Assembly (NCBI GenBank): GCA_964498525.1
Contig: CAZCGU010000013.1
Location: 31,725-95,724 of the forward strand
DNA from: DTU098 sp964498525
GTDB lineage: Bacteria > Bacillota > Desulfotomaculia > Desulfotomaculales > Pelotomaculaceae
Length of the DNA: 64,000 bases
Direction: 5' to 3'
The notes below the pieces were generated by a model. The model saw only the letters and a program-made list of their open reading frames with translations, was not told where the DNA came from and did no database searches. Position 1 is the stretch's first letter; each line of letters starts with the position of its first letter. A program made the translations under genes and the position numbers. Shown one piece after another: positions 52,255 to 60,720 of the stretch.

Positions 52255-55200
52255 TTGACTAGGAAACTATTATGCCTGTTATTGGCAGTATTACTTTTGA
52301 TAGGAGCAACGGGGACGGCCTTCGCGGCGGATGGCGATGGTCAAACCTCAGCTCCATATGAGATCCCCATCGGCGAGACCGACGTCGCTAATCGAAACCC
52401 GCCGCACGTATTCAACAATTGGCTGATTAGCGGGGCGGAAGTAGTCTCGTGTGAAGTGGAAATTGGTTTGCAAGTTGGTTTTGAAACAGGTCTGGAGCGT
52501 TATAACAAGACATTTAATATAACACTGGCGGCTGACACAGCTTTGGATGCGCCTGTCAATATATTCTTTGACGTGACTAAAGGATCGGGCAATTACATGC
52601 TTGTAACAACTGTAATGAGCACTACTAGTGCAATAATTTTACAAAATTATAATCAATTGTTGATAGCTGATCCTCAAGGGTTGAATTTCGAGTTGGTCGG
52701 AGGAGAGGCCAGCCAAACACTTTATATTTATTATGCCGCACCTAATTACTCCGGACTGGTCGTTACAGAAAATGTTTTCAACTTCACCATCGCGGACCCG
52801 GACGCCTCGGGCGACCCGGATCCGGAAGACGTCGCCTCCATCGCTGTCACGGCGCCGCCGAATAAGACGACATACTTTGACGGAGGCAGATTCGACAGAA
52901 CGGGCATGGTCGTCACGGCGACTTTGACGGATGACAGCACGGTTCCCATAAACGGATATACGGTCACGCCGGACCCGCTCACCCTCGGTACAGAGTATGT
53001 GACGGTGACGTTCGGCGAGGGCGAGCATATTTTTACGGCGACACAGGCTATAACGGTGCTGCCGTGCATGACCCTCGGCAATGTGACAATTACAAACGGG
53101 CAGTTCATGGATGACATAAATTACAATGGCTATGGCGTCTATACATGGAAAGTCAACGCTTTTGACGCGGTGGTCCTGTACGGGCAGGCAAAAGCAAATA
53201 TCACATTTGAAGTCGGCGAGGGCGTAGATGTATACATCGGTTCCGAGCAGCAGACTGTGACGGACGGTGTATGCACATTGCAGCTTGACACTTCCCGTAG
53301 CGGAACGGCTTCCGTAATTACGCTGAGACTCGATGGCGCGGCTGACGTCGATTATACCTTCACCTGCTATACACAGGAGTATAGCGGTATGCCGTCACGG
53401 GTGGATGATTATTTCTGCGTCGCTTCACAGTACACAAACGGCTCAGCGTTAGGCGCTTATGGCTTGAACCCCGTTAAGACCCTTTTGGGAACATATCTGG
53501 ACTCAGTAATGGGAAATATGAACTACGGACCGATCTCCCTCGGCAACTTCGGCGGGTATATCACATATTACTATGAAACGCCGATCACTGACGACCCGAG
53601 AAACCCCTACGGTATCGACTTTATAGTCTACGGCAATTCCTATGACGGCAGTAGTGAGTTTGCCGAGCCTGGCAACGTGCTAGTCTCCGAGGATGGGGAT
53701 ACGTGGTACACTCTCGCCGGTTCCCTGCACTATGACGACAACGCGCTTTGGAATTATTCCATGACATACACGAGGACTCAAAACGGCAGAGCCGCATGGG
53801 CTGGCAGCGACGGCAAGAGCGGTGAGGGAGACACCTATCCCCGCCCCGAATATTACCCGCTGTTCCCGTGGACGGAAGAGACAAAAAGTCAGATCACTCT
53901 GACGGGTACGCTGTTAGTGCCGGAGTCCGAGCTTAACGAGTACGGAAATACTGTGCCGCCATATCCCTATTTCGGATACGCCGATTGCGGGGTAGTCGGA
54001 ACAAGCAATGCAGCGGCTAACCCGTATCTGGTCGTATATTACGACTCCTGGGGCACAAGACTCTATACAGGCCGTACGGACGGCTTTGACCTGAAATGGG
54101 CGGTGGACGAAAACGGCCGGCCTGTGGATTTATCGTCGGCACAGATACAATACGTTAAAGTACAGACCGCCTCCAACATCTCTAACGGCGGTATCGGCGA
54201 AAAATCCACGGAAATTAACGGGGTGCGCGTGGCGCAGCCGTCGGGCAGCAACGTCGGCATGACGGACGCGCCCTCGGCCATAACGGTGGACGGACAGGCC
54301 GTCCAGCTTGTTGACGGCGTCTATGAGTATGACCTGACGACCAGCGGCCTATTTCAGGTGACCGTCGACGCCGCCGAAGGAGCCAACGTATTCATCAACG
54401 GCGCGAGGACCACCGCCGCCACATTCGGGAAGGTTCCCGGCCACGGCATGCTCAGGATCATCGTGCAGGAGGGCGAAAAAGAGCCGCAGATCTATTATCT
54501 GACCCTTACCGACGACGGGAGCGGCGAGCCGTACACCACGGTCACCTTTGACGCCAATGGAGGCCGGGTGGAAGGACTGACCTCCATCACCCGCTATTAT
54601 GACGCCGACACGCAGGATAAGGTTTTCCCCATTCCGGTGCGGGAGAGCTATACGTTCCTGGGCTGGTATTGGGAAGAAGAAAGCTGCAGCGAATACACCA
54701 CGGATATGCCCGCGGAGTTGACCCTGACTGCAAGCTGGCGGTACGACGGCCCAGCCATCGAGGGCCAGGTGCGCGTGATCGTGGAGAACACCACCTTTAC
54801 CGAGGCGGTGGACGGCGTGGAGCCCGCCTGGACGGGCGTCCTGGCAGACGCCTGGGTGGATATCGACGAAGAGAGCAGCATGATTAGCTGTGTGGTGGCG
54901 GCCCTGGATACCGTGCAGGCCAACGTGGTGGGGGCCGAGGGCGGCTACATCTCCTCCATCAACGGCCTAGCGGAATTTGACGGCGGCCAGGGCGGCGGCT
55001 GGATGGGCGCCCTGAACGACTGGTTTACCAGCACCGGCTTCGGCGGCATCACCGTGGTCTCGGGTACCCTGGAAGCCGGCGACGAGATCCGCATCATGTA
55101 CACCACCAATTATGGCGCGGACCTGGGCGGCAGCTGGGACAACAATGACAAAACGCTGAAGGCCATCACTTTCAGCGCCGGCGCCCTGTCACCGGCTTTT

Positions 55201-56847
55201 GACCAGGATACCCATGAGTACACCCTGACCGTACCCGAAGGAACCGGGGGCGTCATCGTCACCCCCACGGCAACCAACAAGTTCTTCCAGGTGCGCAGTT
55301 ATCTGGATTCCCAGCCCTCGGGTACGGAATACAAGCGGACCGCCACCATACCTGTCAGTGACGGAGCCGTCATCAGCGTGGTGTGCGGTGACCCCGCCTG
55401 GCCCAGCATGAACAACGGCCCCTATCCCGGCAATAACGCTGAAAGCGTCCCGGCCGAGACATATGCTATCACCGTGCAGTTTGCAGAAGAGCTCGGCGCC
55501 GGCTACACCGTCGGATTGACCACAACTGACAGCGACAAGAACCCCGGCGACACCGTCACCGTGGACCTCAGCGTGGACGGCGCCGCCGGCAGCTACGCCG
55601 CCCTGCAGACCGTAGTCGGCTATGACCAGAGCAGGGTAAGCTACACGAACAGCAGCTTCGGAGACGCCTTTACCGTCACCGACAACCCGGATTCAGGCAA
55701 GCTCCTTATCATCAGAGTGGGCGACACCACGAGCGCCGGCAGCCAGGGCAGCCTGAGCTTCACCGTCAAAAACGGCATTCCGGCCGGCAGCGGCGAAGCG
55801 GTATTCACCGTCTTGTCCGCCCTGGTGGGCGTCAGCGGCGACCCCAGCGATCCCCCGGCGGCGGCAGCCGGAGACGACGCAAGCGTCAGCCTGCACAACC
55901 TGACCGTGACCTTCACGGCGGGGCCGAATGTGACTATGGACAGCGTCACCGCCTACGCGAGGTACGGCCTGCCCGGACTGTACACCGACAACTCCTACGC
56001 CACCACCTTTACCGAGCCGGTACCGACGGCGGACAGCGGCTGTGTCCTGGCCAGCCCCGTATGGCATGACGGCAGCGCCCAGGTGGCATACGACACCATC
56101 GCGGCCACGGCCTTCACCGCCAATGCGATTTATACCGCCACCGCCACCCAGGATCTCGGCGTCAACATCACCCTGCCCCAGCAGGTGACAGTGATCTCCG
56201 GCGTAACCGACGGAAAAGCCAGCTACGGCGCCGACGTGGTCTTCAGCGTCACCCCCGGTCCCGGCCAGGAGGTCAAGAGCGTGACCTACACCGTGGGGAC
56301 CGGCAGCCCCGTGACCCTGATCGCCAGTGAAGGCGAGTATACCATCCCCGGCACAGAGCTGACCGCGGACGTGGTTGTCACCGTCATTGAGCAGCCGAGC
56401 GGCACGGTGGAATTCATCAGCTTCGACGACTACAAAGGAGCGCCCACCGGCTTCAAAGTGCTGAAGTTCGACGGCAGCGCCCCTGCGGGCTACAAATTCC
56501 AGTACAACGGAGCCGATATGTACTACTCCGAAAAATACCAGCTGTATGTATGCTTTGCGGCCGCGGATGTGACGGCAGAGACAGCGCTTGGCGCTATCAC
56601 CTGCGTCGCAGGTACGGCGCCGGCCGTCAACTATGACGGCAACGTCAACCAGAGCGGCGCCGGGCTGGTGAGCATCATCGACGCCCAGCTGGTCTACGAC
56701 TTGTACACGGGAGTGTACCTGTCCGATACGGCTTTTGGAACCATATCCCAGCTGGTGCGCCTCGCGGCCGATATGGACAGCAACGGCTGCACAGACACCA
56801 CCGACGTGCAGATCATCGTCAGCCTGGTGCAGAACCAGGAAGGATAA
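52255..56847 (+). CDS. Giant surface protein with InlB-like, DUF4430, cohesin-like and dockerin-like modules
   Basis: A protein of about 1530 residues. ATG 52246 is too close to the ribosome site GAGGAG; TTG 52255, 9 bases away, is better. In order: signal peptide (1-25), a beta domain, a Big_3-like Ig domain (about 195-275), a large unassigned beta region, an InlB-like repeat (about 762-830; TVTFDANGGRVEGLTS), a DUF4430 domain (about 835-960; GGGWMGALNDWF), a cadherin-like domain (about 965-1050), a cohesin-like module (about 1082-1222; NPGDTVTVDLSVDG) and a C-terminal dockerin-like pair (about 1459-1530; IIDAQLVYDLYTG and DMDSNGCTDTTDVQIIVSLV). It has no SLH, so it likely joins a complex through the cohesin and dockerin parts. 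Confidence 0.83.
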   Translation: MTRKLLCLLLAVLLLIGATGTAFAADGDGQTSAPYEIPIGETDVANRNPPHVFNNWLISGAEVVSCEVEIGLQVGFETGLERYNKTFNITLAADTALDAPVNIFFDVTKGSGNYMLVTTVMSTTSAIILQNYNQLLIADPQGLNFELVGGEASQTLYIYYAAPNYSGLVVTENVFNFTIADPDASGDPDPEDVASIAVTAPPNKTTYFDGGRFDRTGMVVTATLTDDSTVPINGYTVTPDPLTLGTEYVTVTFGEGEHIFTATQAITVLPCMTLGNVTITNGQFMDDINYNGYGVYTWKVNAFDAVVLYGQAKANITFEVGEGVDVYIGSEQQTVTDGVCTLQLDTSRSGTASVITLRLDGAADVDYTFTCYTQEYSGMPSRVDDYFCVASQYTNGSALGAYGLNPVKTLLGTYLDSVMGNMNYGPISLGNFGGYITYYYETPITDDPRNPYGIDFIVYGNSYDGSSEFAEPGNVLVSEDGDTWYTLAGSLHYDDNALWNYSMTYTRTQNGRAAWAGSDGKSGEGDTYPRPEYYPLFPWTEETKSQITLTGTLLVPESELNEYGNTVPPYPYFGYADCGVVGTSNAAANPYLVVYYDSWGTRLYTGRTDGFDLKWAVDENGRPVDLSSAQIQYVKVQTASNISNGGIGEKSTEINGVRVAQPSGSNVGMTDAPSAITVDGQAVQLVDGVYEYDLTTSGLFQVTVDAAEGANVFINGARTTAATFGKVPGHGMLRIIVQEGEKEPQIYYLTLTDDGSGEPYTTVTFDANGGRVEGLTSITRYYDADTQDKVFPIPVRESYTFLGWYWEEESCSEYTTDMPAELTLTASWRYDGPAIEGQVRVIVENTTFTEAVDGVEPAWTGVLADAWVDIDEESSMISCVVAALDTVQANVVGAEGGYISSINGLAEFDGGQGGGWMGALNDWFTSTGFGGITVVSGTLEAGDEIRIMYTTNYGADLGGSWDNNDKTLKAITFSAGALSPAFDQDTHEYTLTVPEGTGGVIVTPTATNKFFQVRSYLDSQPSGTEYKRTATIPVSDGAVISVVCGDPAWPSMNNGPYPGNNAESVPAETYAITVQFAEELGAGYTVGLTTTDSDKNPGDTVTVDLSVDGAAGSYAALQTVVGYDQSRVSYTNSSFGDAFTVTDNPDSGKLLIIRVGDTTSAGSQGSLSFTVKNGIPAGSGEAVFTVLSALVGVSGDPSDPPAAAAGDDASVSLHNLTVTFTAGPNVTMDSVTAYARYGLPGLYTDNSYATTFTEPVPTADSGCVLASPVWHDGSAQVAYDTIAATAFTANAIYTATATQDLGVNITLPQQVTVISGVTDGKASYGADVVFSVTPGPGQEVKSVTYTVGTGSPVTLIASEGEYTIPGTELTADVVVTVIEQPSGTVEFISFDDYKGAPTGFKVLKFDGSAPAGYKFQYNGADMYYSEKYQLYVCFAAADVTAETALGAITCVAGTAPAVNYDGNVNQSGAGLVSIIDAQLVYDLYTGVYLSDTAFGTISQLVRLAADMDSNGCTDTTDVQIIVSLVQNQEG

Positions 56848-56960
56848 CTGACAGCCCCGGACGAGGCAAGGTGAACAAGACAAAAACCAGGGTCTGGCAG
56901 CCGTGATGCTCCTGCGCTTTCCGCGGGAGAACGGATACACCGGACTAAAGCTGCGGACCG

Positions 56961-57012
56961 CCAGGGGCGGGAGTTTGAGGTTTACGCCTCTACTCCCGGC
57001 CCTGCTTTTTTA
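56961..57012 (+). terminator. Terminator after operon 3
   Basis: GGGGCGGGAGT with TGAGG pairs with CCTCT-ACTCCCGGCCC, followed by a T-run from 57005. The rest of the gap up to 57145 holds no gene. Confidence 0.7.
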
Positions 57013-57145
57013 TGCTTACCGGCTTTTAGCGGGCGAAACAGTCAGACCTTCTATATTTTTTTGCAAAGCCGAGGGTTGCACTTGAATCCAGCACCGGCTC
57101 ATTATATACTAAAAACAGGGAATGAGGATGGGAGCGCCTTAAAAA

Positions 57146-58069
57146 ATGAACGACACCCATACAAACCATGACCGCCTGTTTAAAGAACTCTTACAAACCT
57201 TTTTTATTGAATTCATGCAGTTGTTTTTTCCCGAAGCCTGCCGTTCCATAGATTTCAAGCACCTTAAATTTTTGCAGCAAGAAATATATACCGATGTAGT
57301 GGCCGGCGAAAAGCATGTGGTTGATATACTGGTAGAAACAAGGCTCAGAGAAGAGCCCGGGTTGATCCTGGTGCATGTTGAACCACAGGCTTACGTGCAA
57401 AAAGACTTCAATGAAAGAATGTTTATCTACTTTAGCCGGCTGTACGAAAAATACCGGCGCAGGATATTGCCGGTAGCCGTATTCAGTTACAATCAGGTCC
57501 GGAACGAACCCGACAGATTCGTTCTGGGATTTCCCTTTCTGAGCGTTTTACAATTCAGGTACTACAAACTAGAGTTAAAGAAGCTCAACTGGCGGGATTA
57601 CGTAACCGGAACCAACCCCGTGGCCGCAGCCCTGCTGAGCAAGATGGGTTTTAGTCCCGCGGAGAGAGTAAAAGTCAGGCTGGAATTCCTGCGTATGCTG
57701 GCCCGGATGGAGTTGGATCCAGCAAGGACGGAGCTATTAGGCGGTTTTTTCGAAAACTATTTAAAGCTAAGCCACGAAGAAGAAGCAGAATTCCAGTTGG
57801 AAATAGCTAAGATGGAGAGAAAGGAGGCCAGGGCAATCATGCAGATAACCACCAGCTGGCATGAGAAAGGCCGTGCGGAAGGCAAAATACAAGGCATCAA
57901 GGAAGGCAAAATACAAGGCATCAAGGAAGGCAAGATGGAAGGCATCAAGGAAGGCAGGATGGAAACCGCTAAAGCAGCTCTGAGAAAAGGGCTGTCGCTA
58001 GACCTCGTTGTTGAAATCACCGGTCTCACCCATGAAGTCGTCCTGAAACTGAAAAATGAGCTGAATTAA
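57146..58069 (+). CDS. Rpn/DUF4351-like family protein
   Basis: A 307-residue protein of the Rpn-type PD-(D/E)XK group, only distantly related to the two duplicated Rpn genes. It has HDRLFKELLQTFFIEFMQLF, then VVDILVETRLREEPGLILVH with D, E and the V-H-V-E-P-Q core, and RRILPVAVFSYNQV. Near the C-terminus an IQGIKEGK motif is repeated three times, encoded by a 24-base tandem repeat around 57884-57956. The end ETAKAALRKGLSLDLVVEIT is the typical tail that also occurs as loose fragments at 49.2 and 59.6 kb. Confidence 0.85.
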   Translation: MNDTHTNHDRLFKELLQTFFIEFMQLFFPEACRSIDFKHLKFLQQEIYTDVVAGEKHVVDILVETRLREEPGLILVHVEPQAYVQKDFNERMFIYFSRLYEKYRRRILPVAVFSYNQVRNEPDRFVLGFPFLSVLQFRYYKLELKKLNWRDYVTGTNPVAAALLSKMGFSPAERVKVRLEFLRMLARMELDPARTELLGGFFENYLKLSHEEEAEFQLEIAKMERKEARAIMQITTSWHEKGRAEGKIQGIKEGKIQGIKEGKMEGIKEGRMETAKAALRKGLSLDLVVEITGLTHEVVLKLKNELN

Positions 58070-58495
58070 GTGGTTCTTTAACAAACGCCGTAAACGAATA
58101 GCAGTAAAAGACGAATACGGGCTTACAGACGAAGGTGTGAATATTCTTTAGTGTAAATAGCAATAATCATCCTAAGATTTGACAATAATATTATTGCAAC
58201 ATAAATCGGGCAACGCTGAGGAGCGACCCAACGCTTGCCGCGGCTTATACGGTTAACGGCGGTCTTTATTGCCCGCCGTTTTTAATTTCACCGGCAAGCC
58301 CTGAGCGGGTAAACCTCGGGAGTTTGAGGGTTAAAGCCCCCATTATAATCAGAAACTTGACGCGGGCCTCAAGTATCCTTTTAATGTGGCGATGTGCTGA
58401 TTTTATCGTGCCGCACCGATTATTGCGTGTCGGATGACCGATTATTTCACCGCTTTTAATTTTTCGTTTGTGCCGATTTTAATGTGTCGCGGGAC
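58070..58495. other. Gap with possible insertion-sequence end
   Basis: About 425 bases without a gene. The last 105 bases (58389-58495) consist of several short related units, such as GTGCTGATTTTATCGTGCCG and TTGTGCCGATTTTAATGTGT, resembling the multiple end repeats of IS21-like elements. No transposase gene adjoins them, so it would be a remnant. A palindrome CAATAATATTATTG lies near 58184. Confidence 0.35.
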
Positions 58496-59616
58496 AATTT
58501 CCCTGCATCTGAAAAACCGTCTTTGCTCTAATGTTGTTAATGTTGTTCCAGGTATTTTAAAATATCATCAGGGGTTCGCAGGTCGAAAATTTCCTCCCCA
58601 ATCAAATCCAATGCCTTATCGTCAGCTTTCCTTATTAATAACTGTAACTCTTCCGGCAGGCTGCCGAACCTTTTGGAAACCTGTTTAATTAATAACTCGG
58701 CTTTGCCTTCAATCCTGCCTTCAACTTTCCCCTTTTCCATGCCCTTTTCCATGCCTTTTTCCATACCCTTTAACTCGGCATATTTGATCCTGGATATGGC
58801 GTCCAGCCTGGCCTTCTCCCGGGCGTAGGCTTTTTGCCTCAACTTCTCGTCGGCGCTTATTTCTTCCAGCATATCCATGGCCATGGCCAATTCCTCCTTC
58901 CAGCTTGCTAATTCTTTGAGCAGTTCTTTTCTTTCAGGGTTCCCGGCTTCTTTCATAAAGGTCAGCCACTGTTCCACCGATTCCATTTCTCCCGGCGGAG
59001 CCTGACTTATGAATTTCTTAAGCTCGAAATAATGTATTTCCAAATCTTCCACCAACACAAATCCTTCATCCTTTTCTAAAATCAGGTAGCGGGTATGGTA
59101 TCTGTCGGTTTCATGGATGATGCCAAAGTCCAGAATGTTTATCACGATGGATTTCTTCAGGCTGGTGTATGTCTCGGATTCGGCGATGGTTTCCGCGTAC
59201 ATCCTGGCCCAGTAGTACAGGCTTCTTTTGCGGAAATCATCTATATCGTTGATTTGCACTTCGATGTTTATTCTTTCCCCGGCCTGGGTCATAACTTTAA
59301 TGTCCAGGACGGAGCCTTTGTCCCCCTTGAATTCTTTGTAGTTGAAAGGGTTCAGGTGGGTTATGGCGGTGATCCGCCCGTCGCCGCGCCGACCCAGCAG
59401 GGAGTTTAGAAAATCAATGAGGATGACCCTGCTCCTCGGTTCTTCCCTGGCAAACAGCGCTTTGAATACCAGGTCGATTAGAGGGCTCAGCAGGTATTTT
59501 TCCCGCCCTGCGGTCATGGCTATCACCCAGCTTCCCTTCGATTTTATTTGGCTTATTATCCTTATTATATCCATTACTGTTGTTTTTTGAAAGGGGGAAT
59601 CATAATTTTGGTTCTG
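58496..59616 (-). mobile_element. Rpn duplicated unit, copy 2
   Basis: These 1121 bases are almost identical to 47795-48939 and have the same orientation. Its left edge abuts the possible IS end at 58495 and its right edge abuts a broken Rpn tail at 59624, so it sits inside older debris. Confidence 0.75.
58537..59574 (-). CDS. Rpn family recombination-promoting nuclease/putative transposase (copy 2)
   Basis: A 345-residue protein, identical in sequence to the gene at 47836-48897 except for three rather than five MEKG units. I place the start at ATG 59574 by comparison with copy 1; the frame is open further up to 59721, but that extension runs through the flanking sequence. The conserved nuclease core SVLDIKVMTQAGERINIEVQ is intact. 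Confidence 0.88.
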   Translation of the reverse strand: MDIIRIISQIKSKGSWVIAMTAGREKYLLSPLIDLVFKALFAREEPRSRVILIDFLNSLLGRRGDGRITAITHLNPFNYKEFKGDKGSVLDIKVMTQAGERINIEVQINDIDDFRKRSLYYWARMYAETIAESETYTSLKKSIVINILDFGIIHETDRYHTRYLILEKDEGFVLVEDLEIHYFELKKFISQAPPGEMESVEQWLTFMKEAGNPERKELLKELASWKEELAMAMDMLEEISADEKLRQKAYAREKARLDAISRIKYAELKGMEKGMEKGMEKGKVEGRIEGKAELLIKQVSKRFGSLPEELQLLIRKADDKALDLIGEEIFDLRTPDDILKYLEQH

Positions 59617-59623
59617 GCCTGTA

Positions 59624-59680
59624 AAATAGAAACCGCCAGGGCAGCTTTGAGAAAAAGGCTGTCGGTAGATCTTTATATAT
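59624..59680 (+). pseudogene. Tail fragment of another Rpn-family gene
   Basis: The frame IETARAALRKRLSVDLY matches the end of Rpn-family proteins (compare METAKAALRKGLSLDL of the 57146 gene). It starts right at the edge of Rpn copy 2, which suggests that the copy entered or recombined into this gene. Confidence 0.5.
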
Positions 59681-59687
59681 GCGCTCT

Positions 59688-59802
59688 TTGAAATCGGGGA
59701 AAATAATGTGATAAACTGCAACTAAGGTAAATATTGTCAGATTTGAGATGGGCTGACCGAATAACGGAAGCGTTTATTCTCAAAGGGATGCGCTTTTTTT
59801 GC
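59688..59802 (+). promoter_or_regulatory. Recurrent promoter-hairpin element, copy 3
   Basis: TTGAAA (59688) and TAAACT (59712) are the promoter boxes. GAGATGGGCTGACCGAATAA starts at 59745, and the hairpin pairs AAGCG with TGCGCTT before seven T. The wobble changes keep the stem. A truncated riboswitch follows. Confidence 0.68.
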
Positions 59803-59815
59803 AACTGAATATTGT

Positions 59816-59865
59816 TTTGAGTGTCCCCCCGGGCGTGCGGCCGGGGGGAAGAATAGGGGAACCTG
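59816..59865 (+). pseudogene. Truncated B12 riboswitch remnant
   Basis: About 50 bases starting TTTGAGTGTCCCCCCGGGCG and ending GGGGAACC match the 5' part of the operon 3 riboswitch leader (50416-50465). The rest of the aptamer is missing. It shows that the promoter-element/riboswitch unit was duplicated and then lost most of its second half. Confidence 0.65.
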
Positions 59866-59893
59866 CTGCAAAACCCTTTTGCAAATATTGTAC

Positions 59894-60006
59894 TGGAACT
59901 TTAAAGGACATTATGCTAAACTGTAGTTAAAGAAAATATTGCAAGAAATGAGATGCGGCTGACCGAACAACGGAAGTGCTTCCCTCTCAGGGGAGTGCTT
60001 TTTTCT
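59894..60006 (+). promoter_or_regulatory. Recurrent promoter-hairpin element, copy 4
   Basis: TGGAAC (59894) and TAAACT (59917) are the promoter boxes. GAGATGCGGCTGACCGAACA starts at 59950, and the hairpin pairs AAGTGC with GTGCTT through G-U pairs around CCCT/GGGG, followed by T. It lies directly upstream of the operon 4 riboswitch. Confidence 0.7.
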
Positions 60007-60029
60007 TTCTCCAGCCAACTGAATAATTA

Positions 60030-60235
60030 GCTGCAGGGGCTTGTCCGCTGAAAAGCGCGGACGAACAGGGGAACCGGGTGCAAATCCCGGGCGGTCCGGC
60101 CACTGTGAGCGGTTAGCGGACCTCCGAGCCCGCAATCCCGCTGCGTGCGGCAGGCATGTTGTAGCGCACAGCCGGAATGCAGGATCGGGCGGAGGGAAGC
60201 GGTGACCCGCGAGTCAGGATACCTAACCCTGCAGC
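60030..60235 (+). promoter_or_regulatory. Cobalamin (B12) riboswitch of operon 4
   Basis: Closed by GCTGCAGGG (60030) pairing with CCCTGCAGC (60227). Inside are GGGAACCGGGTGCAAATCCC, then CGGTCCGGCCACTGTGAGCG, and finally GCGAGTCAGGATACC. The middle arm is longer than in the other three riboswitches. It should control the dockerin protein of operon 4. Confidence 0.92.
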
Positions 60236-60335
60236 GAGCTTGTGCCTTCCAAAGAAAGGCGGGAAGCTTTTTCAAGAAATGGTGCACGGTTTTGCGGGGG
60301 GATCCACAGCTGTGCTTGCTTTTACTGAAAAAGAT

Positions 60336-60372
60336 CCCCGGTTTCCCTTGGGAAGCCGGGGCTTTATTTTTG
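60336..60372 (+). terminator. Terminator of the operon 4 riboswitch
   Basis: CCCCGGTTTCCC pairs with GGGAAGCCGGGG (one mismatch) over a two-base loop, followed by CTTTATTTTT. Confidence 0.8.
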
Positions 60373-60390
60373 CCGGGAAACACCCGGCAC

Positions 60391-60423
60391 GCAACCGTTC
60401 GCTTCAAACTGGGGCGGGGGAAC
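60391..60423 (+). repeat. 33-base leader block shared with operon 1
   Basis: The 33 bases starting GCAACCGTTCGCTTCAAACT match 29439-29471 with two differences. Both copies lie a short distance downstream of a B12-riboswitch terminator. Confidence 0.7.
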
Positions 60424-60521
60424 AGGCAACAAGCGCGCCAGCGAGGGAAAACAGTACAACCCGGTTGGACCGGGATTGCCAAAAACTATCGTATCGGATG
60501 TAAAAATTAGAGATGAGGTGA

Positions 60522-60678
60522 ATGCCGTAGGAGAAAAGGGCGCCGCAAGGGTACCGAGCGAGAAGGGGAAAAACTGATCGAGTTAATCTGGAACACCAGC
60601 TGCGGCAAAATTCGGGCGGCCGCCTGGAAGGGACAGCCTGTCCTGGTAGAGGAGGTGAAGTGGTCCTTAAAGCATTAG
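60522..60678 (+). pseudogene. Broken yezD/DUF2292-like gene
   Basis: One frame reads TEREGEKLIELIWNTSCGKI and continues RAAAWKGQPVLVEEVKWSLK to TAG 60676, which fits DUF2292 (compare 40618-40770). That frame has no ATG, GTG or TTG start, and the ATG at 60522, which has a GAGGTGA site upstream, meets TAG two codons later in its own frame. So it is most likely degraded, or it uses a rare start. Confidence 0.6.
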
Positions 60679-60720
60679 CCGGCCGGTAAACTCGTCAAAA
60701 ATAAAATAGGAGGGATGTAA

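Noticed and set aside
55693..56940. Antisense frame of 415 codons under the giant surface protein.
   Set aside because: Mirror frame of GC-rich coding DNA; no domain features, and the plus-strand protein is clear.
56903..57085. A 60-codon frame after the giant protein.
   Set aside because: It runs through the terminator hairpin and has no recognised features.
57884..57956. Tandem repeat considered as a CRISPR-like array.
   Set aside because: The 24-base units are adjacent with no spacers and lie in frame in an Rpn gene.
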